64,000 nt of DNA from Streptomyces roseoverticillatus (GTDB lineage Bacteria; Actinomycetota; Actinomycetes; Streptomycetales; Streptomycetaceae). The stretch lies in the NCBI RefSeq assembly GCF_000719265.1, contig NZ_JOFL01000023.1:1-64000 (forward strand), given 5' to 3'. A program made the position numbers and the translations under genes. The notes beneath the pieces are model-generated. The model was given only the letters and a program-made list of their open reading frames with translations, ran no database searches and had not been told where the DNA came from. Positions 7,524 through 16,409 of the stretch are shown here, piece after piece; position 1 is the stretch's first letter; each line of letters opens with the position of its first letter.

Positions 7524-8537
7524 ATGTCCGCAAAGCCCACCACCAGCCGTGAATGGCACCTCGTCGCCCGCCCGCACGGCTGGCCGAAGCCGGAGGACTT
7601 CGCGCTGCGCGAGGCCGCCGTGGCCGAGCCCGGCGAGGGACAGATCCTGGTGCGCAACATCCACATGTCCGTGGACCCGTACATGCGCGGTCGGATGAAC
7701 GACGTCCGCTCCTACGTCCCGCCCTTCGAGCTGGACCAGCCGATGCAGGGCGGTGCGGTCGGCGAGGTCGTCGCCTCGCGCAGCGACGCCTTCCAGCCCG
7801 GTGACCACGTCCTGCACCCCTTCGGCTGGCGCGAGTACGCCCTGGTCGGCGCGGAGCACGCGGTGAAGGTCGACCCTGAGGTCGCGCCCCTGTCCGCCTA
7901 CCTCGGCGTGCTCGGCATGCCGGGCCTGACCGCCTACGCGGGCCTGCTGGAGGTCGCCTCCTTCAAGGAGGGCGACGCCGTCTTCGTCTCCGGCGCCGCG
8001 GGCGCGGTCGGCCTGCAGGTCGGCCAGATCGCCCGGCTCAAGGGCGCCTCGCGCGTCATCGGCAGCGCGGGCACGGACGAGAAGGTCAAGGCGCTGGTCG
8101 AGGAGTACGGCTTCGACGCCGCCTTCAACTACAAGAAGGGCCCGGTCGCCCAGCAGCTGAAGGAGGCCGCGCCCGAGGGCATCGACGTCTACTTCGACAA
8201 CGTCGGCGGCGACCACCTGGAGGCCGCGATCGGCGCGCTGAAGCTGCACGGCCGCGCCACGCTCTGCGGCGCGATCGCCGGTTACAACGACACCGAGCCG
8301 CAGCCGGGGCCGCGCAACATGGTCGCGATCATCGGCAAGCGCCTGCGCCTGCAGGGCATGATCGTCCGCGACCACCAGGCGCTGCAGCCGCAGTTCGTCC
8401 AGGAGGTCGGCGGCTGGGTGCGCTCCGGCGAGCTCAAGTACCGCGAGACGGTCGTGAACGGCGTGGAGAACGCCGTGGACGCGTTCCTGGGCATGCTGCG
8501 GGGCGAGAACACCGGCAAGATGATCGTGACGTTCTAA
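7524..8537 (+). CDS. NADP-dependent oxidoreductase, leukotriene B4 dehydrogenase/CurA type
   Basis: 337 aa zinc-independent medium-chain reductase. It shows NIHMSVDPYMRGRM at the start of the catalytic domain, a Rossmann segment VSGAAGAVGLQVGQIARLKG around residues 150-170, and family signatures VYFDNVGGDHLEAAI and GAIAGYND. Such enzymes reduce the double bond of alpha,beta-unsaturated ketones and aldehydes using NADPH. The ATG at 7524 has AGGAGG at 7509-7514; a slightly earlier in-frame start would overlap the operator. Regulation by the divergent MarR is inferred. Confidence 0.92.
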   Translation: MSAKPTTSREWHLVARPHGWPKPEDFALREAAVAEPGEGQILVRNIHMSVDPYMRGRMNDVRSYVPPFELDQPMQGGAVGEVVASRSDAFQPGDHVLHPFGWREYALVGAEHAVKVDPEVAPLSAYLGVLGMPGLTAYAGLLEVASFKEGDAVFVSGAAGAVGLQVGQIARLKGASRVIGSAGTDEKVKALVEEYGFDAAFNYKKGPVAQQLKEAAPEGIDVYFDNVGGDHLEAAIGALKLHGRATLCGAIAGYNDTEPQPGPRNMVAIIGKRLRLQGMIVRDHQALQPQFVQEVGGWVRSGELKYRETVVNGVENAVDAFLGMLRGENTGKMIVTF

Positions 8538-8541
8538 GGCC

Positions 8542-8604
8542 GGTCCGGCACCGCCGGACACCTTGCCGGTGGTTGCTCGCCGGCTACGTGACCGGCGGTG
8601 CCGA
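8542..8604. repeat. Dispersed palindromic repeat, short copy
   Basis: The left end GGTCCGGCACCGCCGG (8542-8557) and right end ACCGGCGGTGCCG (8591-8603) are inverted copies, with GGTGGTTGCTCGCCGG between them. It lies 4 bp after the oxidoreductase stop. Confidence 0.7.
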
Positions 8605-8661
8605 GCCCACCGCGGCCGCCGCCGGTCCGGCCCCGGCAGCGCTGCGGATACCCTTCCCGCC

Positions 8662-9468
8662 ATGCGAGATCTCATGGCGGGAATGGCGTACCTCGGCAAG
8701 GGCCAGCGCTGGGTGGCCCGCAACCGCCGGCAGTGGGGGTTCGGGCTGCTGCCGGGGCTCGTCACGCTCGTCGGCTACGCGGTCGCGGTCGTCTGCCTGG
8801 CCCTGTACGCGGACGACGCCGTCGCCTGGGCCACGCCCTTCGCCGACGACTGGGCCTCCCCGTGGTCCGGCCTGTTCCGGGGCGCGCTGACCGGCCTCCT
8901 CTTCGGCGGCGGCCTGCTGCTCGCCCTGATCTCCTTCACCGCCGTGACCCTGCTGGTCGGCCAGCCCTTCTACGAGGAGCTGTCCGCGCGGGTCGACCGC
9001 TCGGTGGGCGGCGAGGCGCCCGAGTCCGGGCTGCCGCTCTGGCGGGAGCTGTGGATCTCCGCCCGCGAGAGCCTCGCGGTGCTCGTGCGCGTCGCCGCCT
9101 GGGGCGTGCTGTTCTTCGCCCTCGGCTTCGTGCCGTTCGCCGGGCAGACCGTGGTCCCCGCGGCCGGCTTCTGCGTCTCGGGCTTCTTCCTCGCCGAGGA
9201 GCTCACGGCGGTCGCCCTGCAGCGCCGCGGGGTTTCGCTGCGAGAGCGGCTGCGGCTGCTGCGCTCCCGCAAGCTGCTCACGCTGGGCTTCGGCGTGCCG
9301 CTGGCGCTCCTCTTCCTCGTGCCGGTGGTGGCGGTGTTCGTGATGCCGGGCGCGGTGGCGGGCGCGACGCTGCTCGTACGGGACCTCATGGGGGAGGAAG
9401 CTCCGGCGGAGGCGGAGGCCGAGGCCGAGGCCGAGCCCGAGACGGTGGGCGACGGCGCCCTCACCTGA
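8662..9468 (+). CDS. EI24 domain membrane protein
   Basis: 268 aa integral membrane protein with about five or six hydrophobic segments (LVTLVGYAVAVVCLALYA; ALTGLLFGGGLLLALISFTA; VAAWGVLFFALGFVPFAGQT; GVPLALLFLVPVVAVFVMPG). The motif LLVGQPFYEELSARVDR is characteristic of the EI24/CysZ-like family, which includes sulfate permease CysZ, but no sulfur genes are near, so transport of sulfate is only a possibility. The C-terminus ends in an alternating Glu/Ala tail. The ATG at 8662 begins the conserved region; upstream in-frame sequence is repeat-derived. It overlaps the convergent amidohydrolase by 8 bp. Confidence 0.85.
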   Translation: MRDLMAGMAYLGKGQRWVARNRRQWGFGLLPGLVTLVGYAVAVVCLALYADDAVAWATPFADDWASPWSGLFRGALTGLLFGGGLLLALISFTAVTLLVGQPFYEELSARVDRSVGGEAPESGLPLWRELWISARESLAVLVRVAAWGVLFFALGFVPFAGQTVVPAAGFCVSGFFLAEELTAVALQRRGVSLRERLRLLRSRKLLTLGFGVPLALLFLVPVVAVFVMPGAVAGATLLVRDLMGEEAPAEAEAEAEAEPETVGDGALT

Positions 9469-10195
9469 GGGACAGCTCCGCCGCCACCAGCCCCTCCCCC
9501 GCGTCCGGGCCCTCGGCGAGGACACTGCCGTCGGGCGCCCACACCGCGCTGAGGCCGCAGGCGTCGTAGGGGCCCGAGGGGCCGTAGTGGTTGGCCAGCA
9601 GCACGTGGAGGCCGTTGTCCTTCGCGAGCGCCGGGAAGATCTCCATCCGCTCCCGGGCGCCGCCGCCCCGCCCGTACAGCGAGCTGGCGAGCAGCACGCG
9701 GCACCCGTCGGCGGCGGCACGGGCCGCGCACTCCGGGAAGTGGGCGTCGTAGCAGATGACGTGCCCGAAGCCGACGCCGTCCAGCGTGAACCGGCCCTCC
9801 CCCGTCCCCGGCACGAAGCCCGCGGCGATCTCCGCGCCGGTCACGTGCACCTTGTCGTAGCGGGTGAGCAGCGCCCCGTCCCGGCCGTAGACGAAGCTGC
9901 TGATGGTGGGGCCCGACCCGCCGGCGGCCCGCCCGGGGGCGCCTACGACGGCGGCGACGCCCGCGGCCCGGCACGCCTCCCGTACGGGGGCGAGCCGCGG
10001 GTCGCCGGGGTCCAGGAGCAGCCGGTCCCCGCCGGCGACGATCGCGTCGAGTTCGTAGCCGGTGACGGCGAGTTCGGCGAAGACCACGAGCGCGGCACCG
10101 CGCTCTCCTGCCTCGGTGACGAAGGCGGCCATCCGGGCGGCGTTCGCCGCGATGTCGCACGGCCGGGAGGTGAACTGCGCTGCTGCGATGATCAT
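9461..10195 (-). CDS. Carbon-nitrogen hydrolase (nitrilase superfamily)
   Basis: 244 aa. The Glu-Lys-Cys triad is present: Glu in VVFAELAVTGYE, Lys in LLTRYDKVHVTG, Cys in HVICYDAHFPE. A second conserved Glu (REAERMEIF-like RERMEIFPALAKDN) follows. The fold hydrolyses amide or nitrile carbon-nitrogen bonds; the substrate is open. The stop overlaps EI24 by 8 bp on the other strand. The start ATG at 10195 lies 7 bp after the stop of the pyroglutamyl-peptidase-like gene, so the two are probably one transcript. Confidence 0.9.
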   Translation of the reverse strand: MIIAAAQFTSRPCDIAANAARMAAFVTEAGERGAALVVFAELAVTGYELDAIVAGGDRLLLDPGDPRLAPVREACRAAGVAAVVGAPGRAAGGSGPTISSFVYGRDGALLTRYDKVHVTGAEIAAGFVPGTGEGRFTLDGVGFGHVICYDAHFPECAARAAADGCRVLLASSLYGRGGGARERMEIFPALAKDNGLHVLLANHYGPSGPYDACGLSAVWAPDGSVLAEGPDAGEGLVAAELSLR

Positions 10196-10202
10196 CCGTC
10201 CA

Positions 10203-11489
10203 TCATGGCGTCCGGGCGTGCGCGACGGCCACGACTGTGAGCGACCGCACCTGCTCGACGATCGCGAGCCGGTTCCGTACGAACTCGGGGTCGGTGACCG
10301 TGCCGGTCGCGGGATCGGTGTTGCCCGGGCCGAACTGCAGCACCGGGGTGTGCAGGTGCCCGCCGGGGACGGGCAGGCGCACGGCGTCGCGCAGCAGGGT
10401 CGCACGGTAGGCGATCTCGTTGGAGAGGTAGTCGCCCCCGCCGCCGGCGCGGGCGGTCGAGCCCGGGGTCGGGCCGTCCGGCCGGTCGACCGGTTCGGTG
10501 GCGCCCGCGGGTATCTCGGTGACCTCGGTGTTGTCGTGCACGGGGAACGGCCCCGTCGTGGCGGCCGTCATGGCGGCGTACGGGAGGCTCGTCGACGTCC
10601 ACTGCGGCTGCGGGCGGACGATCGGCACGCCGGGCGGTACGGGCACCGTCTCCGTACGGGAGGCGTTCGCGTTGTCGGGGGAGCCGCCGCGCCAGGCCCC
10701 GTTGGTGCGTTCGACGTCGAAGCGGCCGGGGCGGCCCTGGCTGATCGTGGTGAAGAGGTCCGCGCGGCGGGGGCCCGGCCGGAAGTGCGGCAGCAGCGTG
10801 CGCTCCACCGTGCCGTCGGCGAAGTCCGCCCAGCGGACGGGGAAGACGGCGGCCTCGATGCGGGCCGGGCCGGCCGGGGTGTCGACGGTCGTGCCGTCCA
10901 GGGCGAGGGCGGCCGCGCCGGAGGGGTTGGAGCGGCGGGGGTCCGCGTCGAGCTGGAAGGGGTCGAAGCCGGTGACGATGACGCGCTTGACCTGCGTGCC
11001 CGCCGGGAGGTCGAGGGAGTCCTGGCCGCGCGAGGAGCGCTCGACGCGGCCGGTGAGCTCGGTGCGCTGCGCCCCGGACAGCCGGAAGGCAGGCTTCCAT
11101 TCCTGCAGGGCGCGGGTCATGCCGAGCCGCGCCCAGTACAGCGGGCGGTCGTCGTCGCGGCTCAGGTCCCCGGCGCGCTCCGGGCCCGGCCCGCGGCCCT
11201 GCGCCCGGTCCACGGCCCGCCGCCACAGCCGCTGTCCTTCGGCGGTCGCGAGGCGCTGCGCCTGCGGGAGCGTGCGGGTGCGGTCCAGGGCGGCGGCGAA
11301 GCCCGGAGCCGCGCCGGCGAAGCCGCCGCGGCGCAGGATCTCCTGCGGCACGGGGCCGTCGAGCCGCTGCTCCTCGACAGTGAGGGACGGCCGGGGCGCG
11401 GGGGCGGCAGCGGCGGCCGTGGGAACGGACGCGCCGGCGGCGAGGAGGGCGGCGGCGAGGGCTGTTCCGCCGAGTCTGGTGGGATGCAT
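10203..11489 (-). CDS. Secreted pyroglutamyl-peptidase-I-like protein with Cys-to-Ser change
   Basis: 428 aa, twice the length of cytosolic pyroglutamyl peptidases. An Ala-rich signal peptide (LGGTALAAALLAAGASVPTA) indicates export. A helical N-terminal extension of about 140 residues precedes a C15-like domain starting VIVTGFDPFQLDADPRRSNP. Family motifs recognisable are FTTISQGRPGRFDVERTN (catalytic Glu region), GGGDYLSNEIAYRATLLRD (where YxCN is expected; here Ser replaces Cys) and GGHLHTPVLQ (His). Loss of Cys suggests altered or no peptidase activity. The start at 11489 is less certain than a GTG six codons upstream; neither has a good ribosome site. It is followed by the carbon-nitrogen hydrolase. 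Confidence 0.8.
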   Translation of the reverse strand: MHPTRLGGTALAAALLAAGASVPTAAAAAPAPRPSLTVEEQRLDGPVPQEILRRGGFAGAAPGFAAALDRTRTLPQAQRLATAEGQRLWRRAVDRAQGRGPGPERAGDLSRDDDRPLYWARLGMTRALQEWKPAFRLSGAQRTELTGRVERSSRGQDSLDLPAGTQVKRVIVTGFDPFQLDADPRRSNPSGAAALALDGTTVDTPAGPARIEAAVFPVRWADFADGTVERTLLPHFRPGPRRADLFTTISQGRPGRFDVERTNGAWRGGSPDNANASRTETVPVPPGVPIVRPQPQWTSTSLPYAAMTAATTGPFPVHDNTEVTEIPAGATEPVDRPDGPTPGSTARAGGGGDYLSNEIAYRATLLRDAVRLPVPGGHLHTPVLQFGPGNTDPATGTVTDPEFVRNRLAIVEQVRSLTVVAVAHARTP

Positions 11490-11579
11490 GAGGCGGAAGC
11501 TACCCACTGCGTCCGGCCGCGCGATAGAGAGGCCGTCAACTCTCTTTTGAGGCAGTCGAGTTCAAGCCACAATGGCGCA

Positions 11580-12341
11580 ATGAACATAGCTCAGCACTTA
11601 GCGGCCCCGCTCTTCGACCCCGGCAGCGGTCAAGGCGTGCGGCAGTTCACCGAGTTGGGCCTCGCACTGCTGCTCTCCTCGCTCATCGGCCTGGAGCGCG
11701 AGCTGCAGCAGAAGAGCGCCGGACTGCGCACCCACACCCTCGTCGGGGTGGGCAGCGCGCTGTTCATGGAGGTGTCGATCCACGGCTTCGGCGCGGTGTC
11801 CGCGCTCGCCGGCGCCCGGCAGGACCCCTCGCGGGTGGCCGCCCAGATCGTCTCCGGCATCGGCTTCATCGGCGGCGGCCTGATCTTCGTGCGCCGCGAC
11901 GCGGTGCGCGGCCTGACGACGGCGGCCACGATCTGGCTGACCTGCGCCCTGGGCATGGCCTGCGGCGGCGGCCTGCCGCTGCTCGGCGCCGCCGCGACCC
12001 TGGTGCACTTCCTGGTGGTGCGCGGCTACCCCGTGATCACCCGGCGCATGGCGCTCGTGCCCGGCGACCGGGTCGAGCTGCACCTGTCGTACCGCACCCG
12101 CAGGGGGCTCCTGGGGCGCGTGCTGGAGCTGTGCACGAAGCGCGGCTTCCGGGTCACGGACGTCCACATCGAGCCCGAGCAGGCGACGGCGGACACGCGG
12201 GAGAAGGGCAAGGCCAAGGAGGCGGGGGTGGTGCTGAGCCTGGAGGGGAAAGGCCCGGCCCATCCGCTCGTGGAGGAGCTGACGTACTGGGACGGGATCA
12301 CCGGGGTGGGCCTGCGGGCGCACCAGGACAGCGGGGACTGA
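11580..12341 (+). CDS. MgtC/SapB family membrane protein
   Basis: 253 aa. Four or five transmembrane helices occupy residues about 20-145, with MgtC signatures LLLSSLIGLERELQQKSAGL, RTHTLVGVGSALF, AAQIVSGIGFIGGGLIF and RGLTTAATIWLTCALGM. A cytosolic ACT-like C-terminal domain (RVELHLSYRTRRGLLGRVLE..., FRVTDVHIE) follows. MgtC proteins are linked to growth in low magnesium and to modulation of ATP synthase or of magnesium transport; no magnesium transporter is adjacent. It is divergent from the peptidase-like gene. A full-length longer frame upstream is antisense noise. Confidence 0.92.
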   Translation: MNIAQHLAAPLFDPGSGQGVRQFTELGLALLLSSLIGLERELQQKSAGLRTHTLVGVGSALFMEVSIHGFGAVSALAGARQDPSRVAAQIVSGIGFIGGGLIFVRRDAVRGLTTAATIWLTCALGMACGGGLPLLGAAATLVHFLVVRGYPVITRRMALVPGDRVELHLSYRTRRGLLGRVLELCTKRGFRVTDVHIEPEQATADTREKGKAKEAGVVLSLEGKGPAHPLVEELTYWDGITGVGLRAHQDSGD

Positions 12342-12494
12342 AAAGGGGTGCGGATGGGGTGCAGCCGGGGGGCAGTCGGGGGTGCGGTGGGCGGGCCGGG
12401 TGACCGCATGCCCCCGGACCTGCGCCGACGGGCGATTGTCAGTGGGGGGTGTCAGGCTGACTTCGCAGAGGATCCGCGAAGGGAGATCGCTTCC

Positions 12495-13301
12495 ATGATC
12501 ACCACTGACTTTGTCCCCGGCTCCCCCGTCTGGCTCGACCTCGGCTCGCCCGACACCGCGGCCGCCGCGCGCTTCTACGGCTCGGTGTTCGGCTGGGATT
12601 TCCAGCCCCACGGCCCCGAGACCGGCGGCTACGGCATCTTCCAGCTGGAGGGGAAGACCGTGGCCGGGATGGGTCCGCTCACGGAGGAGGGCGCCCGCTC
12701 CGCCTGGATGATCTACTTCCGGACCGCCGACGTGGATGCGACGGCCGCGTCCGTGCAGCGCGCGGGCGGCACGGTGCGGGTGCCGCCGATGGGCCCCGGC
12801 GAGGGCGAGGGCCGGATGGCCCAGTTCACCGACCCGCAGGGCGGTCAGTTCGCCGTCTTCCAGCCCGGGACGTACCGGGGCCTGGAGACGGCCGACCGGG
12901 CGGGCACCCTGTCCTGGACCGAGCTCTACACCACCGACGCGGCGGCGGCGAAGCAGTTCTACGGCACGGTCTTCGGCTGGGCCACGGAGGACATGCCGCT
13001 GCCGGGCGGAGGAGGCACCTACTCCCTGATCACGCCGGTGGGCCAGGGCAAGGAGCGGATGCAGGGCGGCCTCATGGAGCTCCCGGCCGAACACCTCGCC
13101 CTGAACAGCGGCCGCCCCTACTGGCACCCGGTCTTCGGCTCCGACGACTGCGACGCGACGGTGGCGAAGGTCACCGAGGGAGGCGGCACGATCCAGATGG
13201 GCCCGGAAACCGCACAGGGCGTCGGCCGCCTGGCGGTCTGCCTGGACCCCGCGGGGGCGGACTTCGTCGTCCTCCAGCCGGAAGAGGGGTCACTCGGCTG
13301 A
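12495..13301 (+). CDS. VOC family protein, two-domain glyoxalase-like
   Basis: 268 aa with two tandem VOC (glyoxalase/bleomycin-resistance fold) modules: residues 1-125 (GSPVWLDLGSPDTAAAARFY, FGWDF, DPQGGQFAVFQPG) and 135-265 (LSWTELYTTDAAAAKQFYGT, FGWATEDM, CLDPAGADFVVLQP). Each module keeps the end motif DPxGAxFxxxQP. Such actinobacterial proteins are annotated as hydroxylase-like or antibiotic-sequestering; metal ligands are not clear here and catalysis is uncertain. The ATG at 12495 starts directly before module one, with AGGGAG 9 nt upstream. Confidence 0.9.
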   Translation: MITTDFVPGSPVWLDLGSPDTAAAARFYGSVFGWDFQPHGPETGGYGIFQLEGKTVAGMGPLTEEGARSAWMIYFRTADVDATAASVQRAGGTVRVPPMGPGEGEGRMAQFTDPQGGQFAVFQPGTYRGLETADRAGTLSWTELYTTDAAAAKQFYGTVFGWATEDMPLPGGGGTYSLITPVGQGKERMQGGLMELPAEHLALNSGRPYWHPVFGSDDCDATVAKVTEGGGTIQMGPETAQGVGRLAVCLDPAGADFVVLQPEEGSLG

Positions 13302-13397
13302 CGGCCGGGCAGCACCGCAGGCCGGGCGGCAGGGCCGCAGGCCGGGCGGCCGGGGAAAGGGCTCGCGCAACCGTACGGACATCGACATGATCACGAC

Positions 13398-13913
13398 ATG
13401 ACATGGACAGCACCCGGGGTCACCCGGCCCGGCGGATCGCTCGCGGCCGACGAACGCACCCTGCTCACCGGCCTCCTCGCCTGGCACCGCAGCACCCTGC
13501 TGCACAAGTGCGCGGGGCTGACCGGTGAGCAGTTGGCCGAGCGGTCCGTGCCGCCGTCGGACCTGTCGCTGCTGGGGCTGATCCGGCACTTGGCGAAGGT
13601 CGAGCGCATCTGGTTCCGCGAGCGGTTCGCCGGCCAGGACGTGCCCCGGCTGCACGGCACGGAGGAGAACAAGAACGCCGACTTCGACGAGGTGGACCCG
13701 GCCCGTGCCGCCGAGGACTACGCCTGCCTGCTGGAGGAGCAGCGCCTGGCCGACGCGGTCGTGGCGGAGGCGTCCCTGGACGAGACGTTCACCGCCGGCG
13801 GCGAGACGTACTCGCTGCGTTTCGTCCTCATCCACCTCATCGGTGAGTACGCCCGCCACAACGGGCACGCGGACCTGGTGCGGGAGCGGGTGGACGGCGT
13901 CACAGGAGGCTGA
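13398..13913 (+). CDS. DinB family (DUF664) protein
   Basis: 171 aa four-helix-bundle protein. The DinB/mycothiol-transferase metal triad is visible: His in LLAWHRSTLLHKC, His in LIRHLAKVERIWF, and the last helix HLIGEYARHNGHADLVRE. The segment LLKWHR...GL-S-x-x-Q and the terminal GHADLLRE are typical of DUF664. Members are metal-dependent thiol transferases, including mycothiol-dependent enzymes of actinobacteria, but the substrate here is unknown. A shared strong terminator follows. Confidence 0.9.
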   Translation: MTWTAPGVTRPGGSLAADERTLLTGLLAWHRSTLLHKCAGLTGEQLAERSVPPSDLSLLGLIRHLAKVERIWFRERFAGQDVPRLHGTEENKNADFDEVDPARAAEDYACLLEEQRLADAVVAEASLDETFTAGGETYSLRFVLIHLIGEYARHNGHADLVRERVDGVTGG

Positions 13914-13926
13914 GCGGGCGAGGCGG

Positions 13927-13962
13927 TGGCCCCGCCGGTGAGGCGGTGGGCCGGCGGGGCCA
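13927..13962. terminator. Bidirectional hairpin terminator
   Basis: 12-bp perfect stem TGGCCCCGCCGG with its complement and a 12-nt loop. It lies between the convergent DinB and secreted-protein stops. Confidence 0.85.
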
Positions 13963-13980
13963 CGTGTGACGCGCTCGCGG

Positions 13981-14499
13981 TCAGCCGAGGGCCCCGTCGG
14001 TCAGCGCGAGGGTGAATCCGTTGTTGATGACGAAGTGGTGGGCGTGGTTGACCGACTGGGTGCCGCCGCCGAGTTCCTCTTCGTCGGCGGGGTGGAAGAG
14101 ACCGTTGACGGTGGCTCCCGCACCCGTTTCCGTCACCCTGTTGCCGCCGGTCGGCACGAACGTCCTGGCCTCGGTCAGCCTGGTCTGGGCGCCCGTGTTC
14201 CACTTGATGGTGTCGCTGGTCGTGGTCTCCACGATGCTGTCGGAGACGGTGGGCAGCCCCGCCATCTTGATCGTCGCGGACGTCAGGTTGGGGTGTCCGG
14301 GAGCGGAGCATCCGGTGAGGGTGCCGCTGCCGGTCGCCGTGGCGTTGACGTCCATGGTGAAGCCGCCGCCGGTGCAGGTGACGAGCGTGGCCTGCTGGGC
14401 CGACGCGGCCGTGCTGCCGAACGTCCCGAGCCCGAGCGCGAGCGCCCCGGCGAGTGCGGCCGCGCCGGCCGTCAGCCGGCGGGGCGTGGATGGGAACAT
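13981..14499 (-). CDS. Secreted protein of unknown family
   Basis: 172 aa. Signal peptide: Arg-containing start (FPSTPRRLTAG), hydrophobic AAALAGALALGLGTFG, and likely cleavage after ASA near residue 34. The mature domain is Thr/Gly-rich (TMDVNATATGSGTLTGC) with two cysteines (about 42 and 64) that may pair. It ends NHAHHFVINNGFTLALTDG. AGGAGG lies 5 nt upstream of the ATG at 14499. Repeated short beta-like segments suggest a beta-sandwich. I do not recognise the family with certainty. Confidence 0.75.
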   Translation of the reverse strand: MFPSTPRRLTAGAAALAGALALGLGTFGSTAASAQQATLVTCTGGGFTMDVNATATGSGTLTGCSAPGHPNLTSATIKMAGLPTVSDSIVETTTSDTIKWNTGAQTRLTEARTFVPTGGNRVTETGAGATVNGLFHPADEEELGGGTQSVNHAHHFVINNGFTLALTDGALG

Positions 14500-14675
14500 G
14501 CCGTCCTCCTTCGCTTGGCAGGCGTCCCGGCGGAACGGCAGCCGGGAGCCCCTGTTGGAGGGAGGGTGCGCACCATCCTGCCCAGAGTGTGCTCGCGTCA
14601 GCACTAGTTGCGGAATCACCCATTCAGGTGAACCGCGGCGGGTGCGCGAACCCCCTGCGACCAGTGCGAAGAGCG

Positions 14676-16409
14676 TCAACTCCCGGGCCGTACGAGCCGG
14701 TCGGCGGACCGTGCGGCGAAGAACAGCAGCCCGGCCGTCAACACCGCCGCCGAACCGGCCGCAACGGCCACGGCACCCGCGCCCGGCGCGTGCCTCAGCA
14801 CCCCGTGGAGGACGATCCCGAGCCCGCCCACCGACACCAGCGGCCCCGCCGCGTACCAGAAGAAGAAGCGGAACACCCCGGGGTCGCCGATCGGCGAGCT
14901 CACCCCGGAGAACAGCATGTCCGTACGGGCCGGTCCGCGGCTCGCCGAGAAGACCGCCGCCGCGGCGAACGGCAGCGCGCACACCGGCATCAGCACCAGC
15001 GCCCACGGCGCCCCCGCCACCGCGAACGGCACCGCCGCGAGCAGCGCCAGCAGGGCTCCGAGCACCGCCGGCATCACCGCGTGCTGAAGCATGAGCGTAC
15101 GGAAGCGGAAGGGGGACCAGGCCGCGCGCCGCACGTCGTCCGTCTCCAGCCGGGCCGGCTCGGCGAGGACGCCCACGGCGAAGTAGCCGAGCAGCAGGGC
15201 GGCGGCGAGGCCGACGGCGCGGGCGCCGCCGGAGAACTGCAGGCCCAGGGCGGCCGCCGCCGTGGCGCAGGCCAGCCACATCAGGGCCTTTCCCGGGCGG
15301 GCGGGCGTCCGCAGCAGGGACAGCAGGTCCCGCCAGACCACCACGAGGTATTTGCTGCGCGGGCGCGGCAGCCGGACGCTGCGCATGCGGCCGGCGCCGG
15401 GGCCGGCGGCGGCGGCCGCGTCCATCAGGGCGAGCTTGGCGGCCCGCAGCTCCGCCGAGTACATCACCGACGACACGGTCTGGGCGGTCGCCGCCCGCCG
15501 CCGCAGCTGCGCCGTGGGCACGAGCGCGGCGTCCCGGTGTCCCTGCACCAGGCCGGCGGCCGTCAGGAGCGCCAGCAGGACGACGGCGGCCGGCCAGCCG
15601 GCGGCGTGGCCGCCGGTGACGGAGACGACGGGCTGGGCGGCCCAGCCCCACGGCCCGGACCACAGCTCCACCTGCTCCAGCAGGGTGCTCCGGTGCCCGG
15701 CCGCGGCGGCCGCGGTCTGCCCGGCGAGCAGCATCAGCACGACCACGGCCAGGGGCGAGAAGCGGCGGACGAGGTGCGCGAGCCCGGCCCGGTGCTCCAC
15801 CGCCATGCCCGCCGCGACGGCCAGCAGCGGCAGGCACACCGCAGCCGGGAGCAGCGCGAGCAGGGCGCCGCCCGGCGAGGCCAGGCCCAGGACGCGCAGG
15901 ACGACGGCCGCGGCGACCGCGGCCACCAGGGCGGTGACGGCCGACACCCCCGACGACAGCCAGAACCAGGGGCGCAGGATGACGGACCTGCGCACGGGCT
16001 GCGCGAGGAGCCAGCCGACCGAAGGGGCGGGGACGACGACGGGGCCGCGCCACAGGGCGTCGCGCGCGGCGAGCAGGGCCAGGGCGGCGGTCAGGAGCGT
16101 GAAGAAGGCCGGCAGGGCGGCCTGGACGTGCGCGCCGACGTCGCTGTAGTCCGCGCCGAGCCGGAGCCGGTGCAGGAAGTAGACGGCGTACCCGCCGCCG
16201 TAGCCGGCGCCGAGGAGCACGAGCGTATAGACGAGGACGGCGACGTCGCGGCCCTTCTGACGGCGGTGGGACTTGCGCTTCTCCCGCAGCCAGCGCAGCG
16301 TCTCGGCGGTGCGGTCGTCCTCTCCCTCGCTCCACACGAGTTCGTCCTCCGCGGACTCGTCCCGTACCGGCTCGTCGAGCTCGCCCCGTACGGACTCGTC
16401 GTGGCTCAT
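14676..16409 (-). CDS. ABC transporter membrane subunit, DUF6297 type
   Basis: 577 aa. A charged, Glu/Asp-rich N-terminus of about 60 residues (SHDESVRGELDEPVRD, ETLRWLREKRKSHRRQKG) precedes about 12 hydrophobic segments in two blocks separated by a cytosolic stretch (SAELRAAKLALMDAAAAAG, RPRSKYLVVVWRDLLSLLRT). The ATG at 16409 overlaps the stop of the ATPase gene by 4 bp (ATGA), showing translational coupling. It is therefore the permease of an exporter of unknown substrate. Family assignment to DUF6297 is from memory of this gene pair in Streptomyces and is moderately sure. Confidence 0.8.
   Translation of the reverse strand: MSHDESVRGELDEPVRDESAEDELVWSEGEDDRTAETLRWLREKRKSHRRQKGRDVAVLVYTLVLLGAGYGGGYAVYFLHRLRLGADYSDVGAHVQAALPAFFTLLTAALALLAARDALWRGPVVVPAPSVGWLLAQPVRRSVILRPWFWLSSGVSAVTALVAAVAAAVVLRVLGLASPGGALLALLPAAVCLPLLAVAAGMAVEHRAGLAHLVRRFSPLAVVVLMLLAGQTAAAAAGHRSTLLEQVELWSGPWGWAAQPVVSVTGGHAAGWPAAVVLLALLTAAGLVQGHRDAALVPTAQLRRRAATAQTVSSVMYSAELRAAKLALMDAAAAAGPGAGRMRSVRLPRPRSKYLVVVWRDLLSLLRTPARPGKALMWLACATAAAALGLQFSGGARAVGLAAALLLGYFAVGVLAEPARLETDDVRRAAWSPFRFRTLMLQHAVMPAVLGALLALLAAVPFAVAGAPWALVLMPVCALPFAAAAVFSASRGPARTDMLFSGVSSPIGDPGVFRFFFWYAAGPLVSVGGLGIVLHGVLRHAPGAGAVAVAAGSAAVLTAGLLFFAARSADRLVRPGS

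Noticed and set aside
10062..11579. In-frame N-terminal extension of the MgtC gene
   Set aside because: It would be antisense to the peptidase-like gene; MgtC homology starts at 11580.
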